DNA from: Flavobacteriales bacterium UBA3376
GTDB taxonomy: Bacteria; Bacteroidota; Bacteroidia; Flavobacteriales; Weeksellaceae
Assembly (NCBI GenBank): GCA_002359055.1
Contig: DEQC01000009.1
Span: 1-14,561, forward strand
Direction: 5' to 3'
Length of the DNA: 14,561 nucleotides
The notes below the pieces were generated by a model. The model worked only from the letters and a program-made list of their open reading frames with translations. It was not told where the DNA came from and made no database searches. The position numbers and the translations under genes were made by a program. Positions within the stretch are counted from its first letter, which is position 1. Each line of letters opens with the position of its first letter. Positions 7,631 to 14,132 of the stretch are shown in pieces.

Positions 7631-9073
7631 ATGCAGTCGAATATAAAAAACATAGATGAAACCCAACAAGGGCAATCTACAGTAATTGAAGGAGTTGAAA
7701 CCAATTCTAAAAAGCTATTTCTCGAAAGTTATGGTTGTCAAATGAACTTTTCTGATTCAGAAATAGTCGCTTCTATCTTGAAAGACAATGGTTACAATAC
7801 TACAAGTGTGATGGATGAAGCTGATTTGATTTTAGTGAATACTTGTGCAATACGAGACAAGGCTGAGCAAACCGTTCGTAAGAGACTAACCGAATACAAC
7901 GCTCTCAAAAAAGACAAACCCGCACTAAAAGTTGGAGTTTTGGGTTGTATGGCAGAGCGTTTAAAAACCAATTTATTAGAAGAAGAGAAGATCGTCGACT
8001 TAGTAGTTGGACCAGACGCTTATCGGGACCTACCCAATTTATTGGAGGATGTTGAAGATGGTAGAAAAGCGATCAACGTTATTTTATCAAAAGATGAAAC
8101 TTATGCCGATTTAAATCCTGTTCGTTTGGGAGGAAATGGAGTTACAGCTTTTGTAACTATTACCAGAGGTTGCGACAATATGTGTACTTTCTGCATCGTT
8201 CCATTTACCCGAGGAAGAGAAAGAAGTAGAGATCCTCATTCCATCGTGAACGAATGTATTGATCTGTGGAACAAAGGTTATAGAGAAGTTACTCTTTTGG
8301 GTCAAAACGTAGATTCCTATTTATGGTATGGTGGCGGTTTGAAAAAAGATTTCGACAAAGCCAGCGAAATCCAAAAAGCAACTGCTGTCAATTTCGCTCA
8401 TTTATTAGCTATGGTAGCTGAAGCTGTTCCAAAAATGAGAATTCGCTTCTCAACTTCAAACCCACAAGACATGCATGAAGATGTCATCCGAACCATGGCG
8501 AAATATGATAACATCTGTAAATACATTCACCTACCTGTTCAATCGGGTAGCACTGAAGTTCTGAAACGTATGAACAGACAACATACAAGAGAAGAATACA
8601 TAGAGTTAATTGACAAAATCAGAGCGATTATTCCTGATTGTGCAATTTCTCATGATATAATTGCTGGATTCTGTGGTGAAACCGAAGAAGAACATCAAGA
8701 AACGCTTTCGCTTATGGAATACGTAAAATATGACTTTGGATATATGTTTGCTTATTCCAATCGACCGGGAACTCCAGCCGACAAAAGAATGGAGGACGAT
8801 GTTCCAGAAGATGTAAAAAAGAGAAGACTACAAGAAATCATAGCTTTACAACAAATACATTCGAAAGAAAGAATGGAAGCTTTCGTTGGAAAAACTTATG
8901 AAGTTCTAATTGAAGGAAATAGCCGAAAAGACGAAAACGAATGGTTTGGTAGAATTTCTCAAAATGCAGTAATGGTTTTCCCAAAAGTTGAGGGAACAAA
9001 AATTGGAGATTTTGTTCAAGTAAAAGCTTTGAGCTGTACTTCAGCTACGCTTTTGGGTGAGATGGTTCAATAA
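7631..9073 (+). CDS. miaB: tRNA-2-methylthio-N6-dimethylallyladenosine synthase (MiaB)
   Basis: A 480-residue radical-SAM methylthiotransferase that converts i6A37 to ms2i6A37 in tRNAs reading UNN codons. The N-terminal UPF0004 domain carries the three cysteines of the auxiliary iron-sulfur cluster, C36 (SYGCQMNFSDSE), C72 (NTCAIRDKAE) and C106 (LGCMAERL). The radical-SAM cluster motif is C181-x3-C185-x2-C188 in TRGCDNMCTFCIVPFTRG. The downstream LPVQSGS and FCGETEEEH segments and a C-terminal TRAM domain (about 415-478) complete the family layout. C36 with the QMN context separates MiaB from RimO. The roughly 27-residue N-terminal extension before KKLFLESYGC is low in conservation but usual for this phylum, and the ATG at 7631 sits at the expected distance from a -7 element. 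The sigma-54-type activator gene follows after a 27-base gap. Confidence 0.97.
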   Translation: MQSNIKNIDETQQGQSTVIEGVETNSKKLFLESYGCQMNFSDSEIVASILKDNGYNTTSVMDEADLILVNTCAIRDKAEQTVRKRLTEYNALKKDKPALKVGVLGCMAERLKTNLLEEEKIVDLVVGPDAYRDLPNLLEDVEDGRKAINVILSKDETYADLNPVRLGGNGVTAFVTITRGCDNMCTFCIVPFTRGRERSRDPHSIVNECIDLWNKGYREVTLLGQNVDSYLWYGGGLKKDFDKASEIQKATAVNFAHLLAMVAEAVPKMRIRFSTSNPQDMHEDVIRTMAKYDNICKYIHLPVQSGSTEVLKRMNRQHTREEYIELIDKIRAIIPDCAISHDIIAGFCGETEEEHQETLSLMEYVKYDFGYMFAYSNRPGTPADKRMEDDVPEDVKKRRLQEIIALQQIHSKERMEAFVGKTYEVLIEGNSRKDENEWFGRISQNAVMVFPKVEGTKIGDFVQVKALSCTSATLLGEMVQ

Positions 9074-9100
9074 GTTTCAAATTAATTGAATACTTTTCAA

Positions 9101-10351
9101 ATGAGTAAAATTCAAACAATCAAACAACGATTTGCAATTATTGGAAACAATCCTGCATTGAATCGTGCAATCGAAAAAGCACTTCAAGTCGCTCCGACCG
9201 ATATTTCCGTTTTGGTCAGTGGTGAAAGTGGTGTTGGTAAAGAATTCATTCCTAAAATCATACATTCAGAATCGGCAAGAAAACACAATAACTATGTAGT
9301 TGTCAATTGTGGAGCAATACCCGAAGGGACGATTGACTCTGAGTTGTTTGGTCATGAAAAAGGTGCTTTTACTGGTGCAACAACTACAAGAAAAGGTTAT
9401 TTTGAAGTAGCCGATAAAGGAACCATTTTTTTGGACGAGGTAGGTGAACTTCCTCTTCCGACTCAAGTCAGATTATTGAGAGTACTTGAAAATGGGGAAT
9501 TTATGAAAGTCGGTTCTTCAAAAGTTCAAAAAACCGATGTTCGTATAGTTGCTGCAACTAACGTGAATATGCATGAAGCTGTCGAAAAAGGAAAATTCAG
9601 AGAAGATCTTTATTATCGACTCAACACGGTTCAAATCGACATGCCTGCTTTGAGAGATAGAAAAGAAGACATTCCTTTGTTGTTCAAAAAATTCGTGGCT
9701 GACTTTGCTGCAAAATATAGAATGCCTGCATTGGAAGTTTCTCCTGAAGCTATGCAATACATCGTGAGTTATCCTTGGCCAGGAAACATCAGACAGCTGA
9801 GAAATTTCGCTGAAGAAATCTCAGTGGTAGAAAAAGAAAGATATGTGAGTTTAGAAAAAGTAAAAAACTATCTCCCCTATCAAAATGCTACTCCTGTTCT
9901 GGTAGGCGATAAAACTTCCTCTTCTAAATCTGAACATTTGGAAAGAGAAATTTTGTTTAAGTTTTTGTACGAAATGAAACAAGATCTAAACGATTTGCGC
10001 GCATTGACTTTGGATTTGATCAACAATAAAGACAATATTTCTTCATCGAATTTAGATACTTTACAAAAAATAGTTAGAGAACAAAGTCGAGAGGATGGAG
10101 ATTTCTCTCCGATGAAAATTCTTTCAGAAGAAACACCACAAAGTTCAATTATCCAAGATTATGACTTTTATGATCACGAATTCGAAGAAGTTAAAGAACA
10201 AGAAGAATCGCTTTCGCTTCAAGAACATGAAAAAGAAATGATCATAAAAGCTTTGGAGAAACATAACGGAAAAAGAAGAGCTGCAGCTGAAGATTTAGAA
10301 ATTTCCGAAAGAACGCTTTATAGAAAAATCAAACAATACAATTTAGATTGA
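9101..10351 (+). CDS. Sigma-54-type AAA+ transcriptional activator without N-terminal sensor domain
   Basis: From the ATG at 9101 the protein is 416 residues; an upstream TTG at 9086 in the same frame is less likely. The AAA+ central domain starts almost at once: Walker A GESGVGKE (41-48), the sigma-54 contact loop GAFTGA (88-93) inside ELFGHEKGAFTGAT, Walker B TIFLDEVGELP (108-118), FREDLYYRLN (166-175) and YPWPGNIRQLRN (224-235). A charged linker of about 120 residues (about 260-375) leads to a Fis-type helix-turn-helix at 376-416 (IIKALEKHNGKRRAAA, ISERTLYRKI). There is no receiver, GAF or PAS domain, so activity must be set by expression level, by partners or by the linker. Intact GAFTGA suggests real RpoN activation. 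It lies 27 bases after miaB and 5 bases before lptE. Targets are unknown; I saw no -24/-12 element in the gaps of this window. Confidence 0.92.
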   Translation: MSKIQTIKQRFAIIGNNPALNRAIEKALQVAPTDISVLVSGESGVGKEFIPKIIHSESARKHNNYVVVNCGAIPEGTIDSELFGHEKGAFTGATTTRKGYFEVADKGTIFLDEVGELPLPTQVRLLRVLENGEFMKVGSSKVQKTDVRIVAATNVNMHEAVEKGKFREDLYYRLNTVQIDMPALRDRKEDIPLLFKKFVADFAAKYRMPALEVSPEAMQYIVSYPWPGNIRQLRNFAEEISVVEKERYVSLEKVKNYLPYQNATPVLVGDKTSSSKSEHLEREILFKFLYEMKQDLNDLRALTLDLINNKDNISSSNLDTLQKIVREQSREDGDFSPMKILSEETPQSSIIQDYDFYDHEFEEVKEQEESLSLQEHEKEMIIKALEKHNGKRRAAAEDLEISERTLYRKIKQYNLD

Positions 10352-10356
10352 TTCAT

Positions 10357-10860
10357 ATGAAGAAACTACTTAAAATAACTTTGATTTTACTATTGGGATT
10401 AATTTTTCAATCGTGCTATACCTTGTCGGGTTCTTCCATAGATCCGAGTTGGCAAACGATTAGGATTCCTACTTTTCCAAATTATGCATCTTATCAAAAC
10501 CCAAATTTAAGTCAACAATTCACTGATGAACTTCAAGATATTTTCAACAATCGAACAAATTTATCATTGACCAATGATGACGATGCTGATTTGTTGATCG
10601 AAGGTGAAATTACAAATTACCAACAATCTTCAGTTGCGATTCAAGCCAATGAAATTGCTGGACAAAATAGATTGACCGTCACCGTGAGAGTGAGGTATCA
10701 AAACAATAAAGATGAAACCAAAAGCTTCGACCGTTCTTTTTCGGGTTATGAGGATTTTGACGCAAACTTGACTCTACAACAGGCAGAAGACGCTTTACTC
10801 GAAAGTATTTTAGAGCAAATTACCACTGAAATTTTCAATGCAATTGCTATGGATTGGTAA
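10357..10860 (+). CDS. lptE: LptE-like LPS assembly lipoprotein
   Basis: Starting at ATG 10357 (three codons inside an alternative TTG start at 10348) the protein has 167 residues. The N-terminus MKKLLKITLILLLGL is a signal peptide ending in a lipobox, FQSC, with Cys20; the following YTLSGSSIDP is typical of Bacteroidetes LptE. The remainder fits the LptE pattern: a first strand near TIRIPTFPNYAS, a helix with QQFTDELQDIFNNRTNLSL, then LLIEGEITNYQQSSVAI, a strand TVTVRVRYQN, and a C-terminal helix around residues 125-160. LptE plugs the LptD barrel that inserts lipopolysaccharide in the outer membrane; in this phylum it is assigned from sequence family and position. The five-base gap to the preceding activator gene suggests shared transcription and translation. 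Length is near the family norm (about 165-190). Confidence 0.88.
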   Translation: MKKLLKITLILLLGLIFQSCYTLSGSSIDPSWQTIRIPTFPNYASYQNPNLSQQFTDELQDIFNNRTNLSLTNDDDADLLIEGEITNYQQSSVAIQANEIAGQNRLTVTVRVRYQNNKDETKSFDRSFSGYEDFDANLTLQQAEDALLESILEQITTEIFNAIAMDW

Positions 10861-10894
10861 TTTTAATTCGATTTTTTTTAGATAAATTTAATTC

Positions 10895-11668
10895 ATGAAT
10901 CCAAGAATAAAACATTTGATCCAACATCCTTTCGAAGTGCAACTTTCGGATGTTTCTTTGCTTCAAGATGAAATAAATAAATATCCATATTTCTCTACTT
11001 TGCGCATTTTATTATTATTTGGACTGAAAGAATTCAACCACGACTCTTATCAAGAAGAACTAAAGAAAACGAGTATACATTCACCAAGCCGAGTCGCTCT
11101 CTATCATTATTTGAAAAAAGAAAGAAAAATTTCCACCCAAACTCAAGAGGATGAAATTATCTTAGAAGAAACTTCTGATTCAATCGAAGAAAACAAAGTT
11201 TCAAACGAGAAAATCGTTAAATTCAAAGAAGATCAAACCACTGAAATCCAAACTTTGGATGAGAATTCGACTATCGAAGAAAAGGTTGCGGTGGAAACCA
11301 ATAAAGAACTTACTTTTTCTGAATGGTTAAATTTATCTACAAAAGAAAAACAAATTTCAGCACAACCCAAAACATCGGAGCCTGACGAAAGAGACATCAA
11401 ATATAAATTGATCGATGAATTCATCGAAAAGTCACCTAAAATTGCACCGATTACATCCGACAATGAGATTCAACCAATAAAAACAAATGTTGAAAGTTCA
11501 ACTGAACTCTCGGATTTAATGACAGAAACTTTGGCTCAAATTTATGTAGAGCAAAAAATGTATGCAAAAGCCATTAGAGCTTATAAAATCCTTAGTTTAA
11601 AATATCCAGAAAAAAGCGAGGATTTCGAAGTTAAAATCGAAGAGATAAAAGCACTTCAAAACAATTAA
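10895..11668 (+). CDS. Hypothetical protein with C-terminal TPR-like helix pair
   Basis: A 257-residue soluble protein with no signal peptide or membrane segment. The N-terminal part (1-75) is helical and starts with NPRIKHLIQHPFEV and DEINKYPYFSTLRILL. A low-complexity acidic stretch rich in E, T, S and K follows (about 78-138). Next come an FSEWLNLS motif (141-148) and a KLIDEFIEKSPKI motif (171-183), which I recall as conserved in flavobacterial homologues at this locus. The C-terminal 50 residues form a single TPR-like unit: LMTETLAQIYVEQKMYAKAIRAYKIL, then LKYPEKS (208-241). The function is unknown. It begins 34 bases after lptE on the same strand and precedes secG by 112 bases, so it is likely the last gene of the miaB-lptE transcript. 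A scaffold or adaptor role is possible from the TPR but is only a guess. Confidence 0.85.
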   Translation: MNPRIKHLIQHPFEVQLSDVSLLQDEINKYPYFSTLRILLLFGLKEFNHDSYQEELKKTSIHSPSRVALYHYLKKERKISTQTQEDEIILEETSDSIEENKVSNEKIVKFKEDQTTEIQTLDENSTIEEKVAVETNKELTFSEWLNLSTKEKQISAQPKTSEPDERDIKYKLIDEFIEKSPKIAPITSDNEIQPIKTNVESSTELSDLMTETLAQIYVEQKMYAKAIRAYKILSLKYPEKSEDFEVKIEEIKALQNN

Positions 11669-11723
11669 TTAAAAGATTTTCATCAAAGTTTAAATTTACG
11701 ACCAATAATATGCTTTGATATTT

Positions 11724-11754
11724 TTGAATATTTTATAAATATTTGCTTACTTTG
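11724..11754 (+). promoter_or_regulatory. Candidate Bacteroidetes-type promoter for secG
   Basis: TTG at 11724-11726, a 20-base AT-rich spacer, then TTACTTTG at 11747-11754, one mismatch from TAnnTTTG. The secG ATG follows 26 bases after the -7 element, a reasonable leader length. It lies in the 112-base gap downstream of the TPR-like gene, the widest gap in the plus-strand cluster, consistent with separate expression of secG. Confidence 0.5.
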
Positions 11755-11780
11755 CACACTAATTTGTAGAAAACAACAAA

Positions 11781-12128
11781 ATGCAGACTTTTATATTTTT
11801 AATGGTAGTAATCATTGCGGTATGTGTCATTATCACTTTGGTGATTTTATCACAGAATCCTAAAGGAGGAGGTTTATCTTCAACTTTCGGAGGTTCAGGT
11901 GGCGGACAAATGTTCGGGGTTCAAAGAACGAATGAGTTTTTAGACAATGCAACTTGGACTTTGGCTGGATTGATCGTAGTTCTTATCATTACTGCAAATG
12001 TTTTAACTGAAAATCCACATTCAGTACAAGGAACAGAAATCGAAAGTATTCCTATGGATTTACCTGATTTCACACAACCGGCAGGAACAGATGCTGATAC
12101 AGCGCCTGCGACTCCACCTACAGAATAA
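11781..12128 (+). CDS. secG: Protein translocase subunit SecG
   Basis: A 115-residue small membrane protein with two transmembrane helices (about 2-24 and 57-76) joined by a glycine-rich cytoplasmic loop. The loop has the SecG signature: SQNPKGGGLSSTFGGSGG (24-41), then QMFGVQRTNEFLDNATW. SecG assists SecYE and SecA by easing the insertion-deinsertion cycle during export. After helix 2 there is a hydrophilic tail of about 39 residues, acidic and rich in proline, threonine and alanine (for example PDFTQPAGTDADTAPATPP), as often seen in Bacteroidetes SecG. The gene has its own candidate promoter and is followed 20 bases after its stop by a strong intrinsic terminator, so it may be a monocistronic unit. 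Confidence 0.95.
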   Translation: MQTFIFLMVVIIAVCVIITLVILSQNPKGGGLSSTFGGSGGGQMFGVQRTNEFLDNATWTLAGLIVVLIITANVLTENPHSVQGTEIESIPMDLPDFTQPAGTDADTAPATPPTE

Positions 12129-12147
12129 ATATTTGAATAAATATCCT

Positions 12148-12178
12148 AAAATCCCTTATGACTTTCGTAAGGGATTTT
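12148..12178 (+). terminator. Intrinsic terminator after secG
   Basis: An 11-bp perfect stem (12148-12158 with 12168-12178, core ATCCCTTA / TAAGGGAT) closes a 9-base loop, and the 3' arm runs into eight or more T from 12174 to 12181. It starts 20 bases after the secG stop. On the opposite strand the stem is followed by TTTTAGG, a poorer U-tract, yet it also lies just downstream of the convergent potassium-channel gene, so weak action in both directions is possible. The stop codon of that gene (12182-12180) sits in the T-tract. Confidence 0.9.
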
Positions 12179-12179
12179 T

Positions 12180-13151
12180 TTATTCCTCAATTTCAGCCTT
12201 ATCCAAAGGACTTCCACAACTTTTACAAAAATTCGAATTCAACAAATGATTGTCGTCCTGACATTGTTTACAAACGATAGTACTTCTTACAACCGTTGAA
12301 GATTTCCTCAATTCTTTCAAAGTTTCAGCTGCAAAAATTCCCGTCGGAACAGCAATCACTCCATAACCAATGATCATCACTACAGACGCCAAAACTCGAC
12401 CTAAAGTCGTCACAGGCGTGATGTCGCCATAACCAACAGTCGTCAAAGTTACTATCGCCCAATAAATACCTACAGGCATGGTGTTAATCATACTTTCTGG
12501 ATGCCAACTTTCCACTACATACATAACTGATCCCAGAAAAACTCCTACCAGAGTCACGAAGGATAGAAAAACCACGATTTTTGTTCGACTGCTTTGCAAC
12601 GCGATCAACAAAACATTTCCACCTCTCAAAAATTGAGTCAATTTGAAAATCCTGAAAATTCTGATCAAACGTAAAATTCTGATGCTCGATAAAAATTTTG
12701 TGGAAGGATAAAGTAAACCTAAGTAAGTTGGTATTATACTTAACAAATCGATTATTCCATAAAAACTAAAGAAATATTTCCAAGGCCTTCTTGTACTATA
12801 CAACCTAAGCCCATATTCTAAAGTAAATAAAACCGTTATGATCCATTCGAAAACAACTAAAATTTTATGATGTTTTGCATTGATGGAAGGAACTGATTCA
12901 AGTGTAACCAAAAGTACGCTGATCAATATAAAAACCAATAAAAATACATCAAACAAACGCCCATGATAAGTATTGGCTCCAAAAATTACTTCGTAAATAT
13001 CCTCTCTCCCTTTATTGCTTCTAAACCACTTCCAGAATATTCGAAATCTTTGTTTAATTGATTCTACCCATTTCATAGGCCTGTGTTTTATTAAACGAAT
13101 GTAAACATTATTTGCGAAAAAATGCGGCAAATCATCAAAAGCTCCTATCAT
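12180..13151 (-). CDS. Voltage-gated-type potassium channel with C-terminal zinc ribbon
   Basis: A 323-residue six-helix ion channel of the Kv/KvAP type. Helices S1-S4 lie at about 66-85, 96-118, 129-148 and 155-175; S4 carries R158, R161, R164, R167 and K170 at every third position (SSIRILRLIRIFRIFKLTQFLR region), the hallmark of a voltage sensor. S5 is at about 191-213, the pore helix at 226-236, and the selectivity filter TVGYGD at 238-243, specific for potassium; S6 spans about 252-276. The tail ends in a zinc ribbon, C294-x2-C297 and C309-x2-C312. The ATG at 13151 gives a long N-terminus; Met26 (context RPMKWVES) is an alternative start nearer the usual family length. The gene converges on secG and diverges from the TIGR01777 gene with only 43 bases between start codons; no convincing promoter is visible there. 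Confidence 0.93.
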   Translation of the reverse strand: MIGAFDDLPHFFANNVYIRLIKHRPMKWVESIKQRFRIFWKWFRSNKGREDIYEVIFGANTYHGRLFDVFLLVFILISVLLVTLESVPSINAKHHKILVVFEWIITVLFTLEYGLRLYSTRRPWKYFFSFYGIIDLLSIIPTYLGLLYPSTKFLSSIRILRLIRIFRIFKLTQFLRGGNVLLIALQSSRTKIVVFLSFVTLVGVFLGSVMYVVESWHPESMINTMPVGIYWAIVTLTTVGYGDITPVTTLGRVLASVVMIIGYGVIAVPTGIFAAETLKELRKSSTVVRSTIVCKQCQDDNHLLNSNFCKSCGSPLDKAEIEE

Positions 13152-13194
13152 ATATTATAATGAAATTCGTAATTTGGCTATTAAATTCTATTTC

Positions 13195-14115
13195 ATGAAA
13201 AAAACTGTATTAATCAGCGGAGCTACAGGTATGATTGGTCGAAAACTTTCAAAACAATTGAAAGCACAAAATTATATCGTCAAAGAGCTTTCAAGAGAAA
13301 AGTCTGATCAATACTTCTATTGGAATCCAGAACGTGGAGAAATAGATGAAAGGGCATTGGAAAATGTGGATGCCATCATACATCTTGCAGGTGCTCCAAT
13401 ATCGAAACGCTGGTCAATTCCTTACAAAGTGAAATTGTACGATAGCCGAATCGAAAGTATGAAACTTCTACTCAAAACGGCTAAAAAAATCAATCAACCC
13501 ATCAAAACTTTTATTTGTGCATCCGGCACAAACTATTACGGAACGATTACTACGAATGAAATCTTCACTGAAGACCATTCGATGGGTGAAGATTATTTGG
13601 CGAAATTATGTGGTAAAATCGAAGAAGTTGCAAATGAATTCCATGAAATCGGAAGTAGAGTTAGTATTGTTAGAACCTCAGCTGTTTTGTCTAACGATGG
13701 CGGAATGATCAAAGAACTTTTGCCTTTGGCAAAATCAAATATACTATCGCCTTTGGGCACAGGCAAACAAATTGTTCCTTGGATACACATCGATGATATC
13801 GCCAATATTTACATACATTTACTGGAAAATGAAAATCTAAACGGTGCTTTCAATGCAGTAGCCGATGAACAAATTACCAACAAAAAATTTACCAAAACTT
13901 TCATGAAACTTAAAGGCAAAAAGATAATTATGCCTAAAGTCCCTGCTTTTGTATTAAGAATTGTTTTGGGAGAAATGTCTTCAATCTTGTTGAAAGGAAG
14001 TGCAATTTCTAACGAGAAAATCAAATCGACTGGTTTTGAATTTAAATTCAAAAAACTAAAACCCTCACTTAGAAATTTAATCCGAAAAGAAAAAAAAGGT
14101 GAAACCAAAGATTAG
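13195..14115 (+). CDS. TIGR01777 family NAD(P)-binding protein (YfcH / SDR39U1-like)
   Basis: From ATG 13195 the protein is 306 residues; an in-frame TTG at 13174 would add seven residues that do not belong to the family. The N-terminal Rossmann motif is GATGMIG (9-15). Family landmarks follow: YWNPERGEID (42-51), IIHLAGAPISKRW (61-73), DSRIES (83-88), ICASGTNYYG (107-116), VRTSAVLSNDGGM (159-171), LGTGKQIVPWIHIDDIA (187-203) and GAFNAVA (217-223). The last 50 residues form the DUF1731 segment (PAFVLRIVLGEMSSILLKGS, about 250-269) and a lysine-rich end. The family is an atypical extended SDR; its substrate is not known in bacteria. It diverges from the potassium-channel gene and converges on the aquaporin gene. 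Its stop codon lies in the loop of a hairpin that also covers its last codons. Confidence 0.92.
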   Translation: MKKTVLISGATGMIGRKLSKQLKAQNYIVKELSREKSDQYFYWNPERGEIDERALENVDAIIHLAGAPISKRWSIPYKVKLYDSRIESMKLLLKTAKKINQPIKTFICASGTNYYGTITTNEIFTEDHSMGEDYLAKLCGKIEEVANEFHEIGSRVSIVRTSAVLSNDGGMIKELLPLAKSNILSPLGTGKQIVPWIHIDDIANIYIHLLENENLNGAFNAVADEQITNKKFTKTFMKLKGKKIIMPKVPAFVLRIVLGEMSSILLKGSAISNEKIKSTGFEFKFKKLKPSLRNLIRKEKKGETKD

Positions 14116-14125
14116 TTTCACCTTT
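14095..14125 (-). terminator. Terminator hairpin between convergent genes, best oriented for the aquaporin
   Basis: A perfect 11-bp stem, AAAGGTGAAAC (14095-14105) with GTTTCACCTTT (14115-14125), closes a 9-base loop. Read on the minus strand it starts 7 bases after the aquaporin stop and is followed by a run of seven T, a C and more T, a strong U-tract. Read on the plus strand the tail is CTTTAAATTTATT, which is weaker but could still act. The 5' arm and loop encode the last residues and the stop (14113-14115) of the plus-strand neighbour. Confidence 0.85.
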
Positions 14126-14132
14126 AAATTTA

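Noticed and set aside
9086..9100. TTG at 9086 as start of the sigma-54-type activator
   Set aside because: ATG at 9101 gives MSKIQTIKQRFAIIG, directly before the family core; the five extra residues have no support and TTG starts are rare.
10348..10356. TTG at 10348 as start of lptE
   Set aside because: ATG at 10357 gives a standard MKKLLK signal peptide; the TTG start would overlap the preceding stop codon.
11863..11874. AAAGGAGGAGG as a Shine-Dalgarno site
   Set aside because: It encodes the KGGG of the SecG signature loop and no start codon of a plausible gene follows.
13174..13194. TTG at 13174 as start of the TIGR01777 protein
   Set aside because: ATG at 13195 places the Rossmann glycine motif at residues 9-15, as usual for the family.
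13809..14108. Open frame of 99 codons on the minus strand inside the TIGR01777 gene
   Set aside because: It is a shadow of the plus-strand gene; composition is F/L/S-rich and no motif is seen. It would also start inside the aquaporin terminator.
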